Assembly (NCBI RefSeq): GCF_034541975.1
Contig: NZ_JAVYJM010000001.1
Source of the DNA: Dermacoccus abyssi
GTDB taxonomy: Bacteria; Actinomycetota; Actinomycetes; Actinomycetales; Dermatophilaceae
Strand: one strand, 5' to 3'
DNA length: 64,000 nucleotides
Of this stretch, positions 1 through 10,667 are shown one piece after another. The notes under the pieces were generated by a model. That model was not told the DNA's origin. It ran no database searches and worked only from the letters and a program-made list of their open reading frames with translations. Position numbers and translations under genes: made by a program. Numbering within the stretch: position 1 is the stretch's first letter; each line of letters opens with the position of its first letter.

Positions 1-849
1 CAGCGGCCGGTCGCTGGTGTAGACGTGCGAGTCCCCGTTGATGAGGTACACGGGGCCATGGAACGCGTTCGACTGCTTGACGAGTTCGGCGACAAGTGGC
101 GTGAACGCCGTGTTGTTCTCGTGCGGCACGTCGTACGTCGGGTCAAACATGTCCGCCTGGAGAGAGACCGCGACGGCGCGGGACTTGTGCTTCTTCGCGT
201 CGGCGAACGTCGAGCGCAGCGCCGCCAGGTTGGTGTTCATCCGCGCCTTCTGCTCGGCAACCTGCGCCGGCGTCGCCGCCTTCTCGCCGATACCGGTCCA
301 CGGCGCGAGGTCGTCGTTCGACCCGACGACGTGCAGCGCGGCGAAGCTCACCTTCGCCTTGCGCCACGTCACGATCTCCGGGAAGGCGCGGTTGACGCCG
401 TCGACGTGCTGGGGGCGCCCGTTCGTCGTGTTGTTCTTCGCGAAAAACGTGGAACGGACGGCAGAGAGGCGCTCCAAGGGGTTGTACGAGCCGTTGTTCG
501 GGCGGTGGCAGTCGGTCCACTCGTTGTCGCCGGGGGTGTAGACGAGCGGGTCGCGGAAACGGTCGAACTGCTTCTTGATCGAGGCGAAGTAGCTGTCGTC
601 GCAGCGCGTCGAGCCGTTCTTGATGTCGCCGACGTGCTGAACGAGTCGCACGTCGGGGTCGGCGTTGATCTCGTCGACCCACTTCGGGAACGCCTCGATC
701 TGCGCCTGGCCGTAGGGGACGTCACCGATGACGGCGAAGGTGTAGCCCGCGTGATGCTTCGCGCCGTCAGAGGCCGCAACCGCCTGAGTGGGAGCCATGC
801 CTGCGAGGCAGGCGAGAGCAGCAAGGGCGGCCGGGGTGCGATGTTTCAC
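1..849 (-). CDS. secreted metallophosphoesterase (3' end beyond window)
   Basis: This gene reads off the left window edge, so only the first 283 codons are visible. The start is a GTG at 849, preceded by GGAGG with good spacing. The N-terminus (MKHRTPAALAALACLAGM, then APTQAVAA) is a typical Sec signal peptide, so the enzyme is probably exported. Metal-binding signatures of calcineurin-like phosphoesterases follow in order: GDVPYG near residue 43, GDIKNG near 71, GDNEWTDCH near 98 and NGDSH near 275. The substrate cannot be told from the sequence. A strong terminator separates it from the ABC transporter operon upstream, so it is probably transcribed alone. The family call is confident and the function is not. 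Confidence 0.85.
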   Translation of the reverse strand, partial: MKHRTPAALAALACLAGMAPTQAVAASDGAKHHAGYTFAVIGDVPYGQAQIEAFPKWVDEINADPDVRLVQHVGDIKNGSTRCDDSYFASIKKQFDRFRDPLVYTPGDNEWTDCHRPNNGSYNPLERLSAVRSTFFAKNNTTNGRPQHVDGVNRAFPEIVTWRKAKVSFAALHVVGSNDDLAPWTGIGEKAATPAQVAEQKARMNTNLAALRSTFADAKKHKSRAVAVSLQADMFDPTYDVPHENNTAFTPLVAELVKQSNAFHGPVYLINGDSHVYTSDRPL

Positions 850-856
850 GTGAATC
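843..856. promoter_or_regulatory. parS-like site, one mismatch
   Basis: GTTTCACGTGAATC differs at one base from the ParB-binding core GTTTCACGTGAAAC. It overlaps the GTG start of the metallophosphoesterase. On its own it could be chance, but exact copies occur at 34238 and 41686. Confidence 0.4.
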
Positions 857-952
857 CTCCAAGTCAAGGTGCGGGCAGCCCCTGCATCCCACGCCTCCGA
901 CCTGACGACGGCGAGTCGCCGGCGCGAACGGGACATGAACGACTCGGGCGAT

Positions 953-1011
953 GGGAGCGAAACACCCTCGGTGGGAGCGCCGTGACGCTCCCACCGAGGG
1001 TGTTTTGCTCC
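953..1011. terminator. long hairpin terminator
   Basis: A nearly perfect 27-bp inverted repeat around the core ACACCCTCGGTGGGAGCG has a 5-nt loop and a single wobble pair. It lies just after the stop of the minus-strand ABC permease (1053) and before the next minus-strand gene (849), so it most likely ends the ABC operon transcript. Confidence 0.85.
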
Positions 1012-1052
1012 CGTCGGCGACCGAGGCCCGCCGAACGGTCAGTCGACCTGGG

Positions 1053-1994
1053 TCAGGACGACTTCACCTCTCGCTTGTTGAGGCGGATGAATCCGATGAC
1101 CATCGGAACCACGAGCCACAGCACGTGCGCGACGGCGAACTTCGCCCACCCTTCGTTCGACATCGTGCCTTCGTAGAGCGGCTGCGTCGTGAGGTTGAGG
1201 TCGATCCACTCACCGACCGTGCGCATCGTCTCGCCGAACGACGTCACTATGCTCACGAGGATCGGGATGAACAGGTACGAACAGATCGCGGCCGGGGTGT
1301 TCTGGAAAGCCAGGCCGAATGCGATACCGATCGAGACCGCGATGAGCTGCGCCAGCACGTTGCCGCCCACGGCGCCCCACGACATCGTCCAGTTGGCGTC
1401 GTGACCGAACGCCGCCTGGGCGATGAGCGTCGTCGCTGCACCGATCGCGAACGCAAAGATGATGGAGAGGGCGCCGAACAGCAGGCCCACGGCCCACTTG
1501 GCGAGGACGACGCGTGAGCGGCGCGGTTCCAGCGTGAACGTGACGAGCGCCGTCCGCTGCGACCACTCACTCGTGACGGTGAGGATGCCGAGGATGGGCA
1601 GGAGGAAACCCATCGGGATACCGGCAGCGGCGACGAAGTTGCCGAACCGCGGCGCCGACTCGCGTCCACCGAACATCACCGCGACGGACGCGATGATGAT
1701 GAGGACGCCCATGGCGATGAGGAGCCACTTGCCGGCGCGCGTGTCGATCATCTTGCGCATCTCGACGGCGAAGAGGCGCCCGAAGGAGACCGGGGAGGTG
1801 CGGCCTTCGTCACCGAGTCGGCTTGGCAGGCGTGATTGGGTCGGAGCGCCGCTGCCCTGCTGGGGGGTGAACTGCGCGCCCTGAGGAGCCTTCTGGGGCA
1901 CCTGCGCGCCCGGGCCGCCCGCCATAGCGGGCTGCTGCTGCGGCGGGTAGTGCCCTCCGCCCTGCGGCTGGTTCGGGTTCATGGGGGTGCTCAT
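1053..1994 (-). CDS. ABC-2 type transporter permease
   Basis: This 313-residue membrane subunit of an ABC-2 exporter has a cytoplasmic N-terminus of about 70 residues rich in Pro, Gln and Gly. About six hydrophobic helices follow between residues 95 and 300, for example LLIAMGVLIIIASVAVMF and MGFLLPILGILTV. The layout matches NatB/YhaP-like ABC-2 permeases. Its start overlaps the stop of the ATPase gene by 4 bp (ATGA), so the two are co-translated. The exported substrate is unknown. The low-complexity N-terminal extension is longer than usual for the family. Confidence 0.85.
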   Translation of the reverse strand: MSTPMNPNQPQGGGHYPPQQQPAMAGGPGAQVPQKAPQGAQFTPQQGSGAPTQSRLPSRLGDEGRTSPVSFGRLFAVEMRKMIDTRAGKWLLIAMGVLIIIASVAVMFGGRESAPRFGNFVAAAGIPMGFLLPILGILTVTSEWSQRTALVTFTLEPRRSRVVLAKWAVGLLFGALSIIFAFAIGAATTLIAQAAFGHDANWTMSWGAVGGNVLAQLIAVSIGIAFGLAFQNTPAAICSYLFIPILVSIVTSFGETMRTVGEWIDLNLTTQPLYEGTMSNEGWAKFAVAHVLWLVVPMVIGFIRLNKREVKSS

Positions 1995-2884
1995 CGCGCA
2001 ACCTCTCGGGAGTCGGCGGCGGTCAGGTTGAGGAACATCTCTTCGAGGCCGGAGCCGCCGGCCTGGCCGAGTTGGACGAGGACGATGCCGTTCGCGGCAG
2101 CGACCTTGCCCACCTCGATGGGTTCGGCCGGCGTGTGGATGCCGGTCTGCGTGCGCTGCACGGGAATGTTCGCGGCCTGCAGCGCGGAGGCGAGGGCCGC
2201 GTCGTCGGTGCTGTGGGCGTTGGTGCCCGCACCGCGCAGCAGCTCCTGCTTCGTGCCCTGACGCACGATGCGGCCGCGGCCGATCATGACGAGGTCGTCG
2301 GCGATCTGCTCGACCTCGTGGAGCAGGTGGCTCGACAGGAGCACGGTGCCGCCACGCTCGGCGTAGGAGCGCAGGAGGCCACGCATCCAGCGAATACCGG
2401 CCGGGTCGAGGCCGTTGGCCGGCTCGTCGAGGATGAGCACCTCGGGGTCACCGAGCAGCGCGTGCCCGATGCCGAGGCGCTGACGCATACCGAGCGAGTA
2501 GTCGCCCACGCGACGCTTCGCCTCCGGCGGCGTGAGGCCGACGACGTCGAGAATTTCGTCGACGCGGTCGGTGCCGAGGCCCATCGTCTTGGCACCGAGC
2601 GTGAGCACCTCACGGCCGGTGCGTCCGGCGTGCTGAGCACTCGCGTCGAGCAGGACACCGACGTGGCGCCCCGGGTTCGTCAGTTCGTCGTACTTCTTTC
2701 CCAGGATGGTGGCGTGGCCGCTCGTGGGCGGCGTCAGCCCCGTCATCATGCGCATGCACGTCGACTTACCGGCACCGTTCGGGCCGAGGAAGCCGGTGAC
2801 TCGGCCCGGCTCGGCCTTGAAGGTGACGTTGTCGACGGCCACGGTTCCCCCGTAGCTCTTGGTCAACGCCTCTACTGTGATCAT
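1991..2884 (-). CDS. ABC transporter ATP-binding protein
   Basis: This 297-residue nucleotide-binding subunit powers the neighbouring permease. It carries Walker A GPNGAGKST near residue 34, the signature YSLGMRQRLGIG near 129, Walker B VLILDEP near 149, and the H-loop SSHLLHEVEQIADD near 185. This is the drug/bacitracin-export (DrrA/CcmA-like) architecture. The C-terminal 80 residues form the extra domain common in such exporters. The pair could export an antibiotic, lipid or peptide; nothing nearby decides which. Confidence 0.92.
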   Translation of the reverse strand: MITVEALTKSYGGTVAVDNVTFKAEPGRVTGFLGPNGAGKSTCMRMMTGLTPPTSGHATILGKKYDELTNPGRHVGVLLDASAQHAGRTGREVLTLGAKTMGLGTDRVDEILDVVGLTPPEAKRRVGDYSLGMRQRLGIGHALLGDPEVLILDEPANGLDPAGIRWMRGLLRSYAERGGTVLLSSHLLHEVEQIADDLVMIGRGRIVRQGTKQELLRGAGTNAHSTDDAALASALQAANIPVQRTQTGIHTPAEPIEVGKVAAANGIVLVQLGQAGGSGLEEMFLNLTAADSREVAR

Positions 2885-2957
2885 GCTCCAAACCCTAGGC
2901 GCCTGACGCTGCGTGAGCCCTGAGGGACATCCCCCATTTCGACCCTTCGACGAAAAT

Positions 2958-2997
2958 TCATCCTCAGGGTGGACACGGCGTCATCCTCAGGGTGGAC
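2958..2997 (+). repeat. 17-bp direct repeat upstream of pentapeptide gene
   Basis: TCATCCTCAGGGTGGAC occurs at 2958-2974 and again at 2981-2997, a period of 23 bp. The second copy contains the GTG used here as the start of the pentapeptide gene, so a small duplication may have created an alternative start region. Confidence 0.7.
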
Positions 2998-3441
2998 CCG
3001 CGACGGCGCTCGACGATCTTTGAGTACGAGAGTGACTCCCCTGTCACGCTCATACCCAAAGACGAAACAATGTTTCGCATGGTCGACTCCTCGCTCACCG
3101 AGAACGAACGCTTCGTCGAAGTGGACTTCTACGACACCGATCTCGACGGCCGACGCTTCATCTCCTGCCGCTTCAACGGCAGGGCGAAGCTCGACGGGCT
3201 CGACCTGTCGGACGTGCGCTTGGCCGAGGCCGATCTCAGCGAGTCGTCACTCAAGCGCGTCGTCTTCGACGACGCCGACCTCACCGGCGCGACGCTGCGC
3301 GGCTGCGACCTGCGCGAGGCGGACCTGCGCGGCGCGAGGGTCGACAGCGTCAACCTCGCCGGGGCCCGCTTCGGCAGCACACGGATGGACGTCGACGGGG
3401 CGCTGGCCGTCGCAGTGGCGCAGGGCATCGTCATCGGTTGA
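2992..3441 (+). CDS. pentapeptide repeat protein
   Basis: The 149-residue protein has a run of A(D/N)LxX units between residues about 40 and 130, such as LDLSD, ADLSE, ADLTG, ADLRE and VNLAG. These are expected to fold into a right-handed quadrilateral beta-helix. Some family members (Qnr, MfpA, AlbG) protect DNA gyrase, but most have no known role, and this short one cannot be assigned. The start is uncertain: the GTG at 2992 has no clear Shine-Dalgarno, and an ATG at 3070 is the alternative. It is convergent with mmsA across a hairpin. Confidence 0.8.
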   Translation: MDPRRRSTIFEYESDSPVTLIPKDETMFRMVDSSLTENERFVEVDFYDTDLDGRRFISCRFNGRAKLDGLDLSDVRLAEADLSESSLKRVVFDDADLTGATLRGCDLREADLRGARVDSVNLAGARFGSTRMDVDGALAVAVAQGIVIG

Positions 3442-3462
3442 GAGACGACGCCCTGGACACAC

Positions 3463-3499
3463 GTCGTCGCACGAGCGGACGTTCCACCCGTGCGACGAC
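3463..3499. terminator. hairpin terminator between convergent genes
   Basis: The arms GTCGTCGCACG and CGTGCGACGAC form a perfect 11-bp stem between the stops of the pentapeptide gene (3441) and mmsA (3509). It can serve both strands. Confidence 0.75.
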
Positions 3500-3508
3500 A
3501 GTGCTCAC

Positions 3509-5002
3509 TCAGTGCGTCGGGAAGCCCAGGTCGACCTGGCTCTCGGTCGGCTCCGGCCAGCGCGACGTGACGACCTTGCGGCGCGTGTAGAAGTTGAACG
3601 CCTCGGGGCCGTACATGTGTGTGTCGCCGAAGAGCGACTTCTTCCAGCCGCCGAAGCTGAACGAGCCGACCGGCACGGGGATGGGCACGTTGACGCCCAC
3701 CATGCCCACCTCGATGGCGTACTCGAACTCACGCGCGCTCTTGCCGTCACGCGTGAAGATGGCGACGCCGTTGGCGAACTGGTTGTCGTTGACGAGCTTC
3801 ACGGCCTCCTCGAAGGTGTCGACGCGCACGACCGACAGCACGGGCCCGAAGATCTCCTCGTCGTAGACCTTCATGCCGGGCCGCACGTTGTCGACGAGGC
3901 TCGTGCCGATGAAGAAGCCGTCGCCGTCGAAGGTCTTCTCGCGGCCGTCGACGACGACCGTGGCCCCCTCACCGGCGGCGCCCTCGACGTAGGAGGCGAC
4001 GCGGTCACGCGCCTCGGCGGTGATGAGGGGGCCCATTTCCGAGGCTTCGTCGGTGCCGTCGCCGATGGTGAGCTTCTTCATGCGCTCGGCGATCTTCTCG
4101 ACGAGCGGGTCGGCCACCTCGCCGACGGCGACGAGGACGGAGACCGCCATGCAGCGCTCGCCCGCGGAGCCGTACGCGGCGGAGACGGCGGCGTCAGCGG
4201 CGCCGTCGAGTTCGGCGTCGGGCATGACGACCATGTGGTTCTTCGCGCCGCCGAGTGCCTGAACCCGCTTGCCCTTGCCCGCTGCTCGCTCGTAGATGTA
4301 CTGGGCGATGGGGGTGGAGCCGACGAAGGAGACGGCCGCGACGTCGTCGTGGTCGAGGATGCCGTCGACGGCTTCCTTGTCACCGTTGACGACGTTGAGC
4401 ACGCCGTCGGGAAGACCGGCTTCGCTGAACGCCTCGGCTAGCCAGAGGGCCGCTGAGGGGTCGCGCTCGCTCGGCTTGAGGATGACGGTGTTGCCGGCGG
4501 CTATCGCCGTCGTCACCATCCACAGCGGCACCATGGCGGGGAAGTTGAAGGGCGTGATGCACGCGACGACGCCGACGGGCTGGCGCACGGAGTGAACGTC
4601 GACGCCTGTCGAGATCTGCTCGGAGTAGTCGCCCTTGAGGTGGTGCATGAGGCCGGCGCAGAACTCGACGTTCTCGAGGCCGCGCGTCACCTCGCCGGCG
4701 GCGTCGGAGACGACCTTGCCGTGCTCACTCGTGATGATGCGGGCGAGTTCGTCGCTGCGCGCCGTGATGATCTCGCGGAGGTTGAACATGACGGCGGTGC
4801 GCTTCGTCAGACCCGTGTCGCGCCAGCCGGGCAGCGCGGCGCGGGCGGTCGCGACGGCCGTGTCGAGTTCGCCGGGCGACGCGAGCGCCACCCGTCCGGT
4901 GACCTGGCCGGTGGCGGGGTTGAACACGTCGCCCTCGCGACCCGATTCCCCTGCGACCCGTGCTCCGTTGATCCAGTGCCCGATCTGCGTGACGTCTGCC
5001 AT
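3509..5002 (-). CDS. mmsA: methylmalonate-semialdehyde dehydrogenase (CoA-acylating)
   Basis: The 497-residue enzyme belongs to the CoA-dependent MmsA branch of aldehyde dehydrogenases. The family converts methylmalonate semialdehyde (or malonate semialdehyde) with CoA and NAD+ to propionyl-CoA (or acetyl-CoA) plus CO2, in valine and inositol catabolism. Diagnostic features are the catalytic cysteine in GSAGERCMAVSV, PFNFPAMVPLWM, the NAD-fold stretch VSFVGSTPIA, and the ending FYTRRKVVTSRWP. The length is normal. The start ATG at 5002 follows GAGGAAGGGAG. No other valine-degradation gene is adjacent, so it appears to be a single-gene unit divergent from recQ. Confidence 0.92.
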   Translation of the reverse strand: MADVTQIGHWINGARVAGESGREGDVFNPATGQVTGRVALASPGELDTAVATARAALPGWRDTGLTKRTAVMFNLREIITARSDELARIITSEHGKVVSDAAGEVTRGLENVEFCAGLMHHLKGDYSEQISTGVDVHSVRQPVGVVACITPFNFPAMVPLWMVTTAIAAGNTVILKPSERDPSAALWLAEAFSEAGLPDGVLNVVNGDKEAVDGILDHDDVAAVSFVGSTPIAQYIYERAAGKGKRVQALGGAKNHMVVMPDAELDGAADAAVSAAYGSAGERCMAVSVLVAVGEVADPLVEKIAERMKKLTIGDGTDEASEMGPLITAEARDRVASYVEGAAGEGATVVVDGREKTFDGDGFFIGTSLVDNVRPGMKVYDEEIFGPVLSVVRVDTFEEAVKLVNDNQFANGVAIFTRDGKSAREFEYAIEVGMVGVNVPIPVPVGSFSFGGWKKSLFGDTHMYGPEAFNFYTRRKVVTSRWPEPTESQVDLGFPTH

Positions 5003-5131
5003 GTGAGCGCTCCCTTCCTCGTCGTTTCGACCCTATGACGGGGCAGTGCGGGCGCGGGGCGAGCGCAGCGACCGAAATCCGCGTCGTCCGGGCGCCAGCG
5101 CGCCGAGGGGCTCCCCCGTAGGCTGGCCGCG

Positions 5132-7009
<1,878 letters not shown>

Positions 7010-7015
7010 CGCGGC

Positions 7016-7513
7016 TCAGGCCCGCGCTGCTGTTTTCGCTGTCTCCCAGCCACCGAAATGCTGACGGACGGCCGCGCCGCTCGGGCGTTTCGCACCTTCG
7101 GACGAGCGCGCCTTCGCCCACACGATGTACTGCGCGAACGAGTCCGACGTCACGGATCGGTTGTCGCCATCCGCTGCAGCGTCAAGGAATTCGGCGACAG
7201 CGGAACGGTAGTCGTCGTCGCTGAACGAGCCGGTTCCACGGGTTCGGCCCGAGTTCGTCGTGAGGCCGAGGTTCGTCATGGCCGTACTCCACGAGCCGTT
7301 GCCCAGGCGCTTCATGAGGGTCTGCGATGTCGGCGGCCAGATCGCAACGCCCGGTTTCGCGACGATGCGCTTCTCTGCAAGGTAGTCGGCCCGAGCCGAG
7401 TCGTACTGCGCGGCCGACAGCGAACGCTCCCCCGGCGTCGGCGGCTGCCCGACGGCGCGCTCGTGAAGGAGGCGGTAGGCCGCCTCCGGGGTCTCGTCAC
7501 CGTCTGCATTCAC
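7016..7513 (-). CDS. protein with two HNH-associated-type repeats, no nuclease domain
   Basis: About 165 residues from a GTG at 7513; the start is uncertain because no strong Shine-Dalgarno is visible. Two related units can be seen. One runs from SLSAAQYDSARADYL to PPTSQTLMKRLGNGSWSTAM. The other runs from SFSDDDYRSAVAEFLDAA to RPSGAAVRQHFGGWETAKTAA. The pattern (helix, P-S-x-x-x-[VL]-x-x-x-F/L-G-x-W-x-x-A) resembles the homing-endonuclease-associated repeat, a DNA-binding helix-turn-helix-like module. No HNH or other catalytic motif is present, so this is more likely a small DNA-binding protein than a nuclease. It ends 6 bp from the convergent recQ stop. Confidence 0.6.
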   Translation of the reverse strand: MNADGDETPEAAYRLLHERAVGQPPTPGERSLSAAQYDSARADYLAEKRIVAKPGVAIWPPTSQTLMKRLGNGSWSTAMTNLGLTTNSGRTRGTGSFSDDDYRSAVAEFLDAAADGDNRSVTSDSFAQYIVWAKARSSEGAKRPSGAAVRQHFGGWETAKTAARA

Positions 7514-7634
7514 CGTGCCATTGTGCGCCGCCCGCCCGCGATGCAGAGCGATTCGCCCCGCACGACCGCGGCCGCCCGCAACCCCACCCGTGCGGGCGTT
7601 GGCGTGCCCCGCACTGTCCAATTACGTTGGAGAC

Positions 7635-8165
7635 ATGGCAAAGATCGCTTTTCTCACCGCATCCGAAGGCATCGAAAAGGTCGAGCTGACCGAGCCCTGG
7701 AAGGCCGTCACCGACGCCGGTTTCACCGCCGAACTGCTCTCCCCCGATAGCGGCGAGGTCCAGCTGTTCAACCACCTCGACAAGGCTGACACGCAGAAGG
7801 TCGACATCGAGGTGTCGAAGGCGAACGTCGACGACTACGCCGCGCTCGTGCTGCCCGGCGGCGTCGCCAACCCTGACGCGCTGCGCCTCGACGAGGACGC
7901 CGTCACCTTCGTCAAGAACTTCGTGGCGTCGGGCAAGCCGGTCGCCGCGATCTGTCACGCACCGTGGGTGCTCGTCGAGGCCGACGCCGTGCGCGGCAAG
8001 CGCCTCGCGTCGTTCCCGAGCTTGCAGACCGATATCCGCAACGCCGGCGGCGAGTGGGTCGACGAGACGGTCGTCGTCGACGGCAACCTCATCACGAGCC
8101 GCAACCCCGACGACCTGCCCGCGTTCAACAAGGCCATCCTCGACGCGGTCAACGCGGACGCCTGA
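7635..8165 (+). CDS. DJ-1/PfpI family protein (YhbO/general stress protein 18 type)
   Basis: The protein has 176 residues from an ATG at 7635. It has the DJ-1/PfpI fold with the nucleophile elbow AICHAPWVL (the catalytic Cys near residue 107) and the upstream LVLPGGVANPD motif. Its size and sequence match the short YhbO/PfpI branch. Members have been described as deglycases, glyoxalase III-like enzymes or stress proteins; which activity applies here cannot be read from sequence. It appears monocistronic, followed 50 bp later by a HAD hydrolase. Confidence 0.88.
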   Translation: MAKIAFLTASEGIEKVELTEPWKAVTDAGFTAELLSPDSGEVQLFNHLDKADTQKVDIEVSKANVDDYAALVLPGGVANPDALRLDEDAVTFVKNFVASGKPVAAICHAPWVLVEADAVRGKRLASFPSLQTDIRNAGGEWVDETVVVDGNLITSRNPDDLPAFNKAILDAVNADA

Positions 8166-8216
8166 CTCCGATCTGAGAACGCTGACGACGTCGGTGCCAC
8201 CCGCTACTGTCGCGGT

Positions 8217-8936
8217 GTGCGCACCGACGTCGTCGTTTTCGACCTCGACGGCACTCTCGTCGACCACGAGGGCGCCGTCGTTCGTGCGCTGCACGACTGG
8301 CTCCCCCGTATCGGAGTAGCCCCCGACGCGGTACCCCCGCTCGTCAGCACTTGGTTCGCCACCGAGGAGCGGCGCTTCGCCTCATGGCGCTCCGGCGAGA
8401 TCAGTTTCGCCGAGCAACGCCGTCGGCGACTGCGCGACGTGCTTCCCCTCATCGGACGCTCCGTCCCCGACGACGCCGAGTTGGATCGGATCTTCGAGGA
8501 CCTCCTCCACGCCTACGAGCGCGGATGGCGCGCCTTCGACGACGCCATGCCCTGCCTCGACACCCTTGCCGCCCACGGCCTTCGGCTCGCCGTCCTGACC
8601 AACGGCACGGAACTGCAGCAGACGGAGAAGCTGCGACGCACGGGCCTCGACGGTTACGTGGAGCGCGTCTTCACCGCCGAAGGTCTTGGCATCGCCAAGC
8701 CGCGGCCTGAGGTCTACCTCCGGGTCTGTGCCGCGCTGGGCGTGGAGCCGTCACACACGCTCCACGTCGGCGATCACCCCGACCTCGACGTGCGTGCTCC
8801 GCGAGAGGTGGGCCTGCAGGTGCTTCATCTCGACCGCCATGACACCCATCTCGAGTCGCCACGCATCAGCACCTTGCGCGATCTCCCGAGGCTTCTGGGT
8901 GGTCAGTCGAAAATCGCCGGGACGGCGTTGAACTGA
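8217..8936 (+). CDS. HAD family hydrolase
   Basis: This 239-residue HAD-superfamily enzyme starts at a GTG. Motif I is FDLDGTLVD near residue 6, motif II is LTNGTE near 130, motif III is the lysine in GIAKPRPEVY, and motif IV is VGDHPDLDV. A helical cap of about 100 residues lies between motifs I and II, the subclass I layout of phosphoglycolate phosphatase-like and haloacid dehalogenase-like proteins. The substrate is not identifiable. The last 34 bp overlap the end of the convergent Nudix gene. Confidence 0.87.
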   Translation: MRTDVVVFDLDGTLVDHEGAVVRALHDWLPRIGVAPDAVPPLVSTWFATEERRFASWRSGEISFAEQRRRRLRDVLPLIGRSVPDDAELDRIFEDLLHAYERGWRAFDDAMPCLDTLAAHGLRLAVLTNGTELQQTEKLRRTGLDGYVERVFTAEGLGIAKPRPEVYLRVCAALGVEPSHTLHVGDHPDLDVRAPREVGLQVLHLDRHDTHLESPRISTLRDLPRLLGGQSKIAGTALN

Positions 8937-9325
8937 AGCATTGGCGCGAGCAGGACGCCGGGTGGCGGGGTGCGCAGTTCGGCCTCGGTGAACCAGCGCA
9001 GCTCGTCGATCTCCGCCGCGACGGCAGGCACCTGCGTCAGGACGCCGCGGTAGGTGAAGACGTGCGACTCCAGTGCGTGGCCCGGCTCATTGGCGGCGTC
9101 CGACGAGAAGCGGCCGAGGGCGTCGAGGTCGTCCGGCGTGACATCGAGCCCCAGCTCCTCGTCCACCTCGCGCGCCGCCGTGTCGCTGAACTCCTCGCCC
9201 GCCTCCGGCTTCCCGCCGGGCAGCATGAACCGCTCCGTGCCGCGCTTGCGGACGGTCAAGACGCGCCCCTCGGCGTCCCGAAAGACGACGGCGGCAACCC
9301 GGATCAACAGCGAATTCGAGGACAT
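8903..9325 (-). CDS. Nudix hydrolase
   Basis: The protein has 140 residues with a perfect Nudix box, GGKPEAGEEFSDTAAREVD followed by EELG, starting near residue 37. It needs a divalent metal and cleaves a nucleoside-diphosphate-linked substrate that cannot be told from sequence. The size fits MutT-like housecleaning pyrophosphatases. Its 3' end overlaps that of the HAD gene on the other strand by 34 bp. Confidence 0.88.
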   Translation of the reverse strand: MSSNSLLIRVAAVVFRDAEGRVLTVRKRGTERFMLPGGKPEAGEEFSDTAAREVDEELGLDVTPDDLDALGRFSSDAANEPGHALESHVFTYRGVLTQVPAVAAEIDELRWFTEAELRTPPPGVLLAPMLQFNAVPAIFD

Positions 9326-9355
9326 GCACCGAGGCTATCCGGCACAGTGAAACCC

Positions 9356-10546
9356 ATGGCCGAGCGTCCTTCCACCCCGTACCGTCCCTCCGCAGCCGAA
9401 CGCGCCGAGCGTCGCGTCTTCGAAGCGCTCCTCGCGCTCCCGAAGTCGGCGCGCAAACGCGCCGCAGGGCGCCCTCACGTCGTCGACGGCGGCGCCCTCG
9501 ACCCCGACATCGCGACCGGCCTCAAGGTGCTCGGCCGCGTCGGCGGCAAGGAACTCGACGAGCGCACCATCGACGACGCCCGCACCGCCCTTGCCGCCGA
9601 ATCCTGGATGTTCGCAGGCGAACCCGCCGACGTGGCGTCGGTCGAACAGGTGACGATCGACGGCGCAGCGCACGGCGCTGACGGCGACATCCCGGCCTTC
9701 CTCTACCGCCCGAACCCCAGCCCCGTCACCGTCGTGGGCAAGCACGCCGACGCCGCCCGCACTCCCGGCACAGCCCGTCCCTGCGTCGTCTACTTCCACG
9801 GCGGCGGCTGGGTGCTCGGATCAGCGCAGACCCACGACGCCGTGGCCCGCGCCCTGTGCGCCGACGGCGAGGTCATCGTCCTCAACGTCGACTACCGCCG
9901 CGCCCCCGAACACGTCTTCCCCGCCGCGGTCGACGACGCCGTCGCCGCCTTCCGGTGGGCCCACGCCAACGCCGAACGCCTCGGCATCGACCCGGAGCGC
10001 ATCGCCGTGGCGGGCGACTCCGCGGGCGGCAACCTCTCCGCCGTCGTCGCCCAGGAAACGACGCGCCACGGTGGCCCCAAGCCCGCCCTGCAGATGCTCT
10101 TCGTGCCCGTCACCGACCTCACGCTTCCGCGCTCCGACAGCTACGAGCGCTTCTCCAGCGGCTACTTCCTCACCCGCGCCAACATGGACTGGTACGAGGC
10201 CACCTACCTCACCGGCAGCCCGACGCTCGGTGGGAGCAGCGACGTCGATATCGACGCTCTGCGCGCCGACCCCCGCGTCTCCCCGCTGCGCGCCACCGAC
10301 CTCGACGCGCTCGTCGCCGCGGGCCTTCCCCCGGCCTACGTCGCGGTGGCCGGGTTCGACCCGCTGCGTGACGAGGGCATCGCCTACGCGCGGATGCTCG
10401 AGCGCGCCGGCGTCGCCACCACCCTGCGGGTCCACACCGACGCCGTGCACCCGTTCATCAACATCCTCGCCACGGATCTCGGACGCCGCTGCATGGCCGA
10501 AGCCGTCGGCGCGATGCGGACGGCGCTCGGCGTCGACCCCGCCTGA
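9356..10546 (+). CDS. alpha/beta hydrolase, hormone-sensitive-lipase type esterase
   Basis: This roughly 396-residue carboxylesterase belongs to the HSL (family IV) group. The oxyanion-hole motif VYFHGGGWVLGS lies near residue 150 and the nucleophile elbow GDSAGGNL near 220. The acid (GFDPLRDEG) and histidine (TDAVHPF) residues follow at the C-terminus, completing the triad. The N-terminal 100 residues form a charged extension before the catalytic domain. A start nine bases upstream (GTG at 9347) is possible; neither has a clear Shine-Dalgarno. Such enzymes cleave short acyl esters; the natural substrate is unknown. Confidence 0.88.
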   Translation: MAERPSTPYRPSAAERAERRVFEALLALPKSARKRAAGRPHVVDGGALDPDIATGLKVLGRVGGKELDERTIDDARTALAAESWMFAGEPADVASVEQVTIDGAAHGADGDIPAFLYRPNPSPVTVVGKHADAARTPGTARPCVVYFHGGGWVLGSAQTHDAVARALCADGEVIVLNVDYRRAPEHVFPAAVDDAVAAFRWAHANAERLGIDPERIAVAGDSAGGNLSAVVAQETTRHGGPKPALQMLFVPVTDLTLPRSDSYERFSSGYFLTRANMDWYEATYLTGSPTLGGSSDVDIDALRADPRVSPLRATDLDALVAAGLPPAYVAVAGFDPLRDEGIAYARMLERAGVATTLRVHTDAVHPFINILATDLGRRCMAEAVGAMRTALGVDPA

Positions 10547-10559
10547 GCCACTTCCTCAC

Positions 10560-10622
10560 TGGGCAGACTTTCCTGCCGTTGGGTCGTCACAGACACTGCC
10601 CAGCCGCAGGAAAGTCTGCCCA
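10560..10622. repeat. intergenic palindrome, family copy A
   Basis: A 63-bp hairpin has arms beginning TGGGCAGACTTTCCTGC and ending GCAGGAAAGTCTGCCCA. The centre differs from the other copies. It starts 14 bp after the esterase stop codon. Related hairpins lie at 36991-37057 and 37849-37913, each directly behind a CDS. It is probably a dispersed repeat that doubles as a terminator. Confidence 0.8.
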
Positions 10623-10667
10623 ACCCGTTTTCGGACGCTCCGCGGCCAGGGGGCATCACCCCCGAAG

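Noticed and set aside
2969..4441. A 490-codon plus-strand frame through the pentapeptide and mmsA genes
   Set aside because: It is out of frame with the pentapeptide protein and antisense to mmsA, which has full family motifs.
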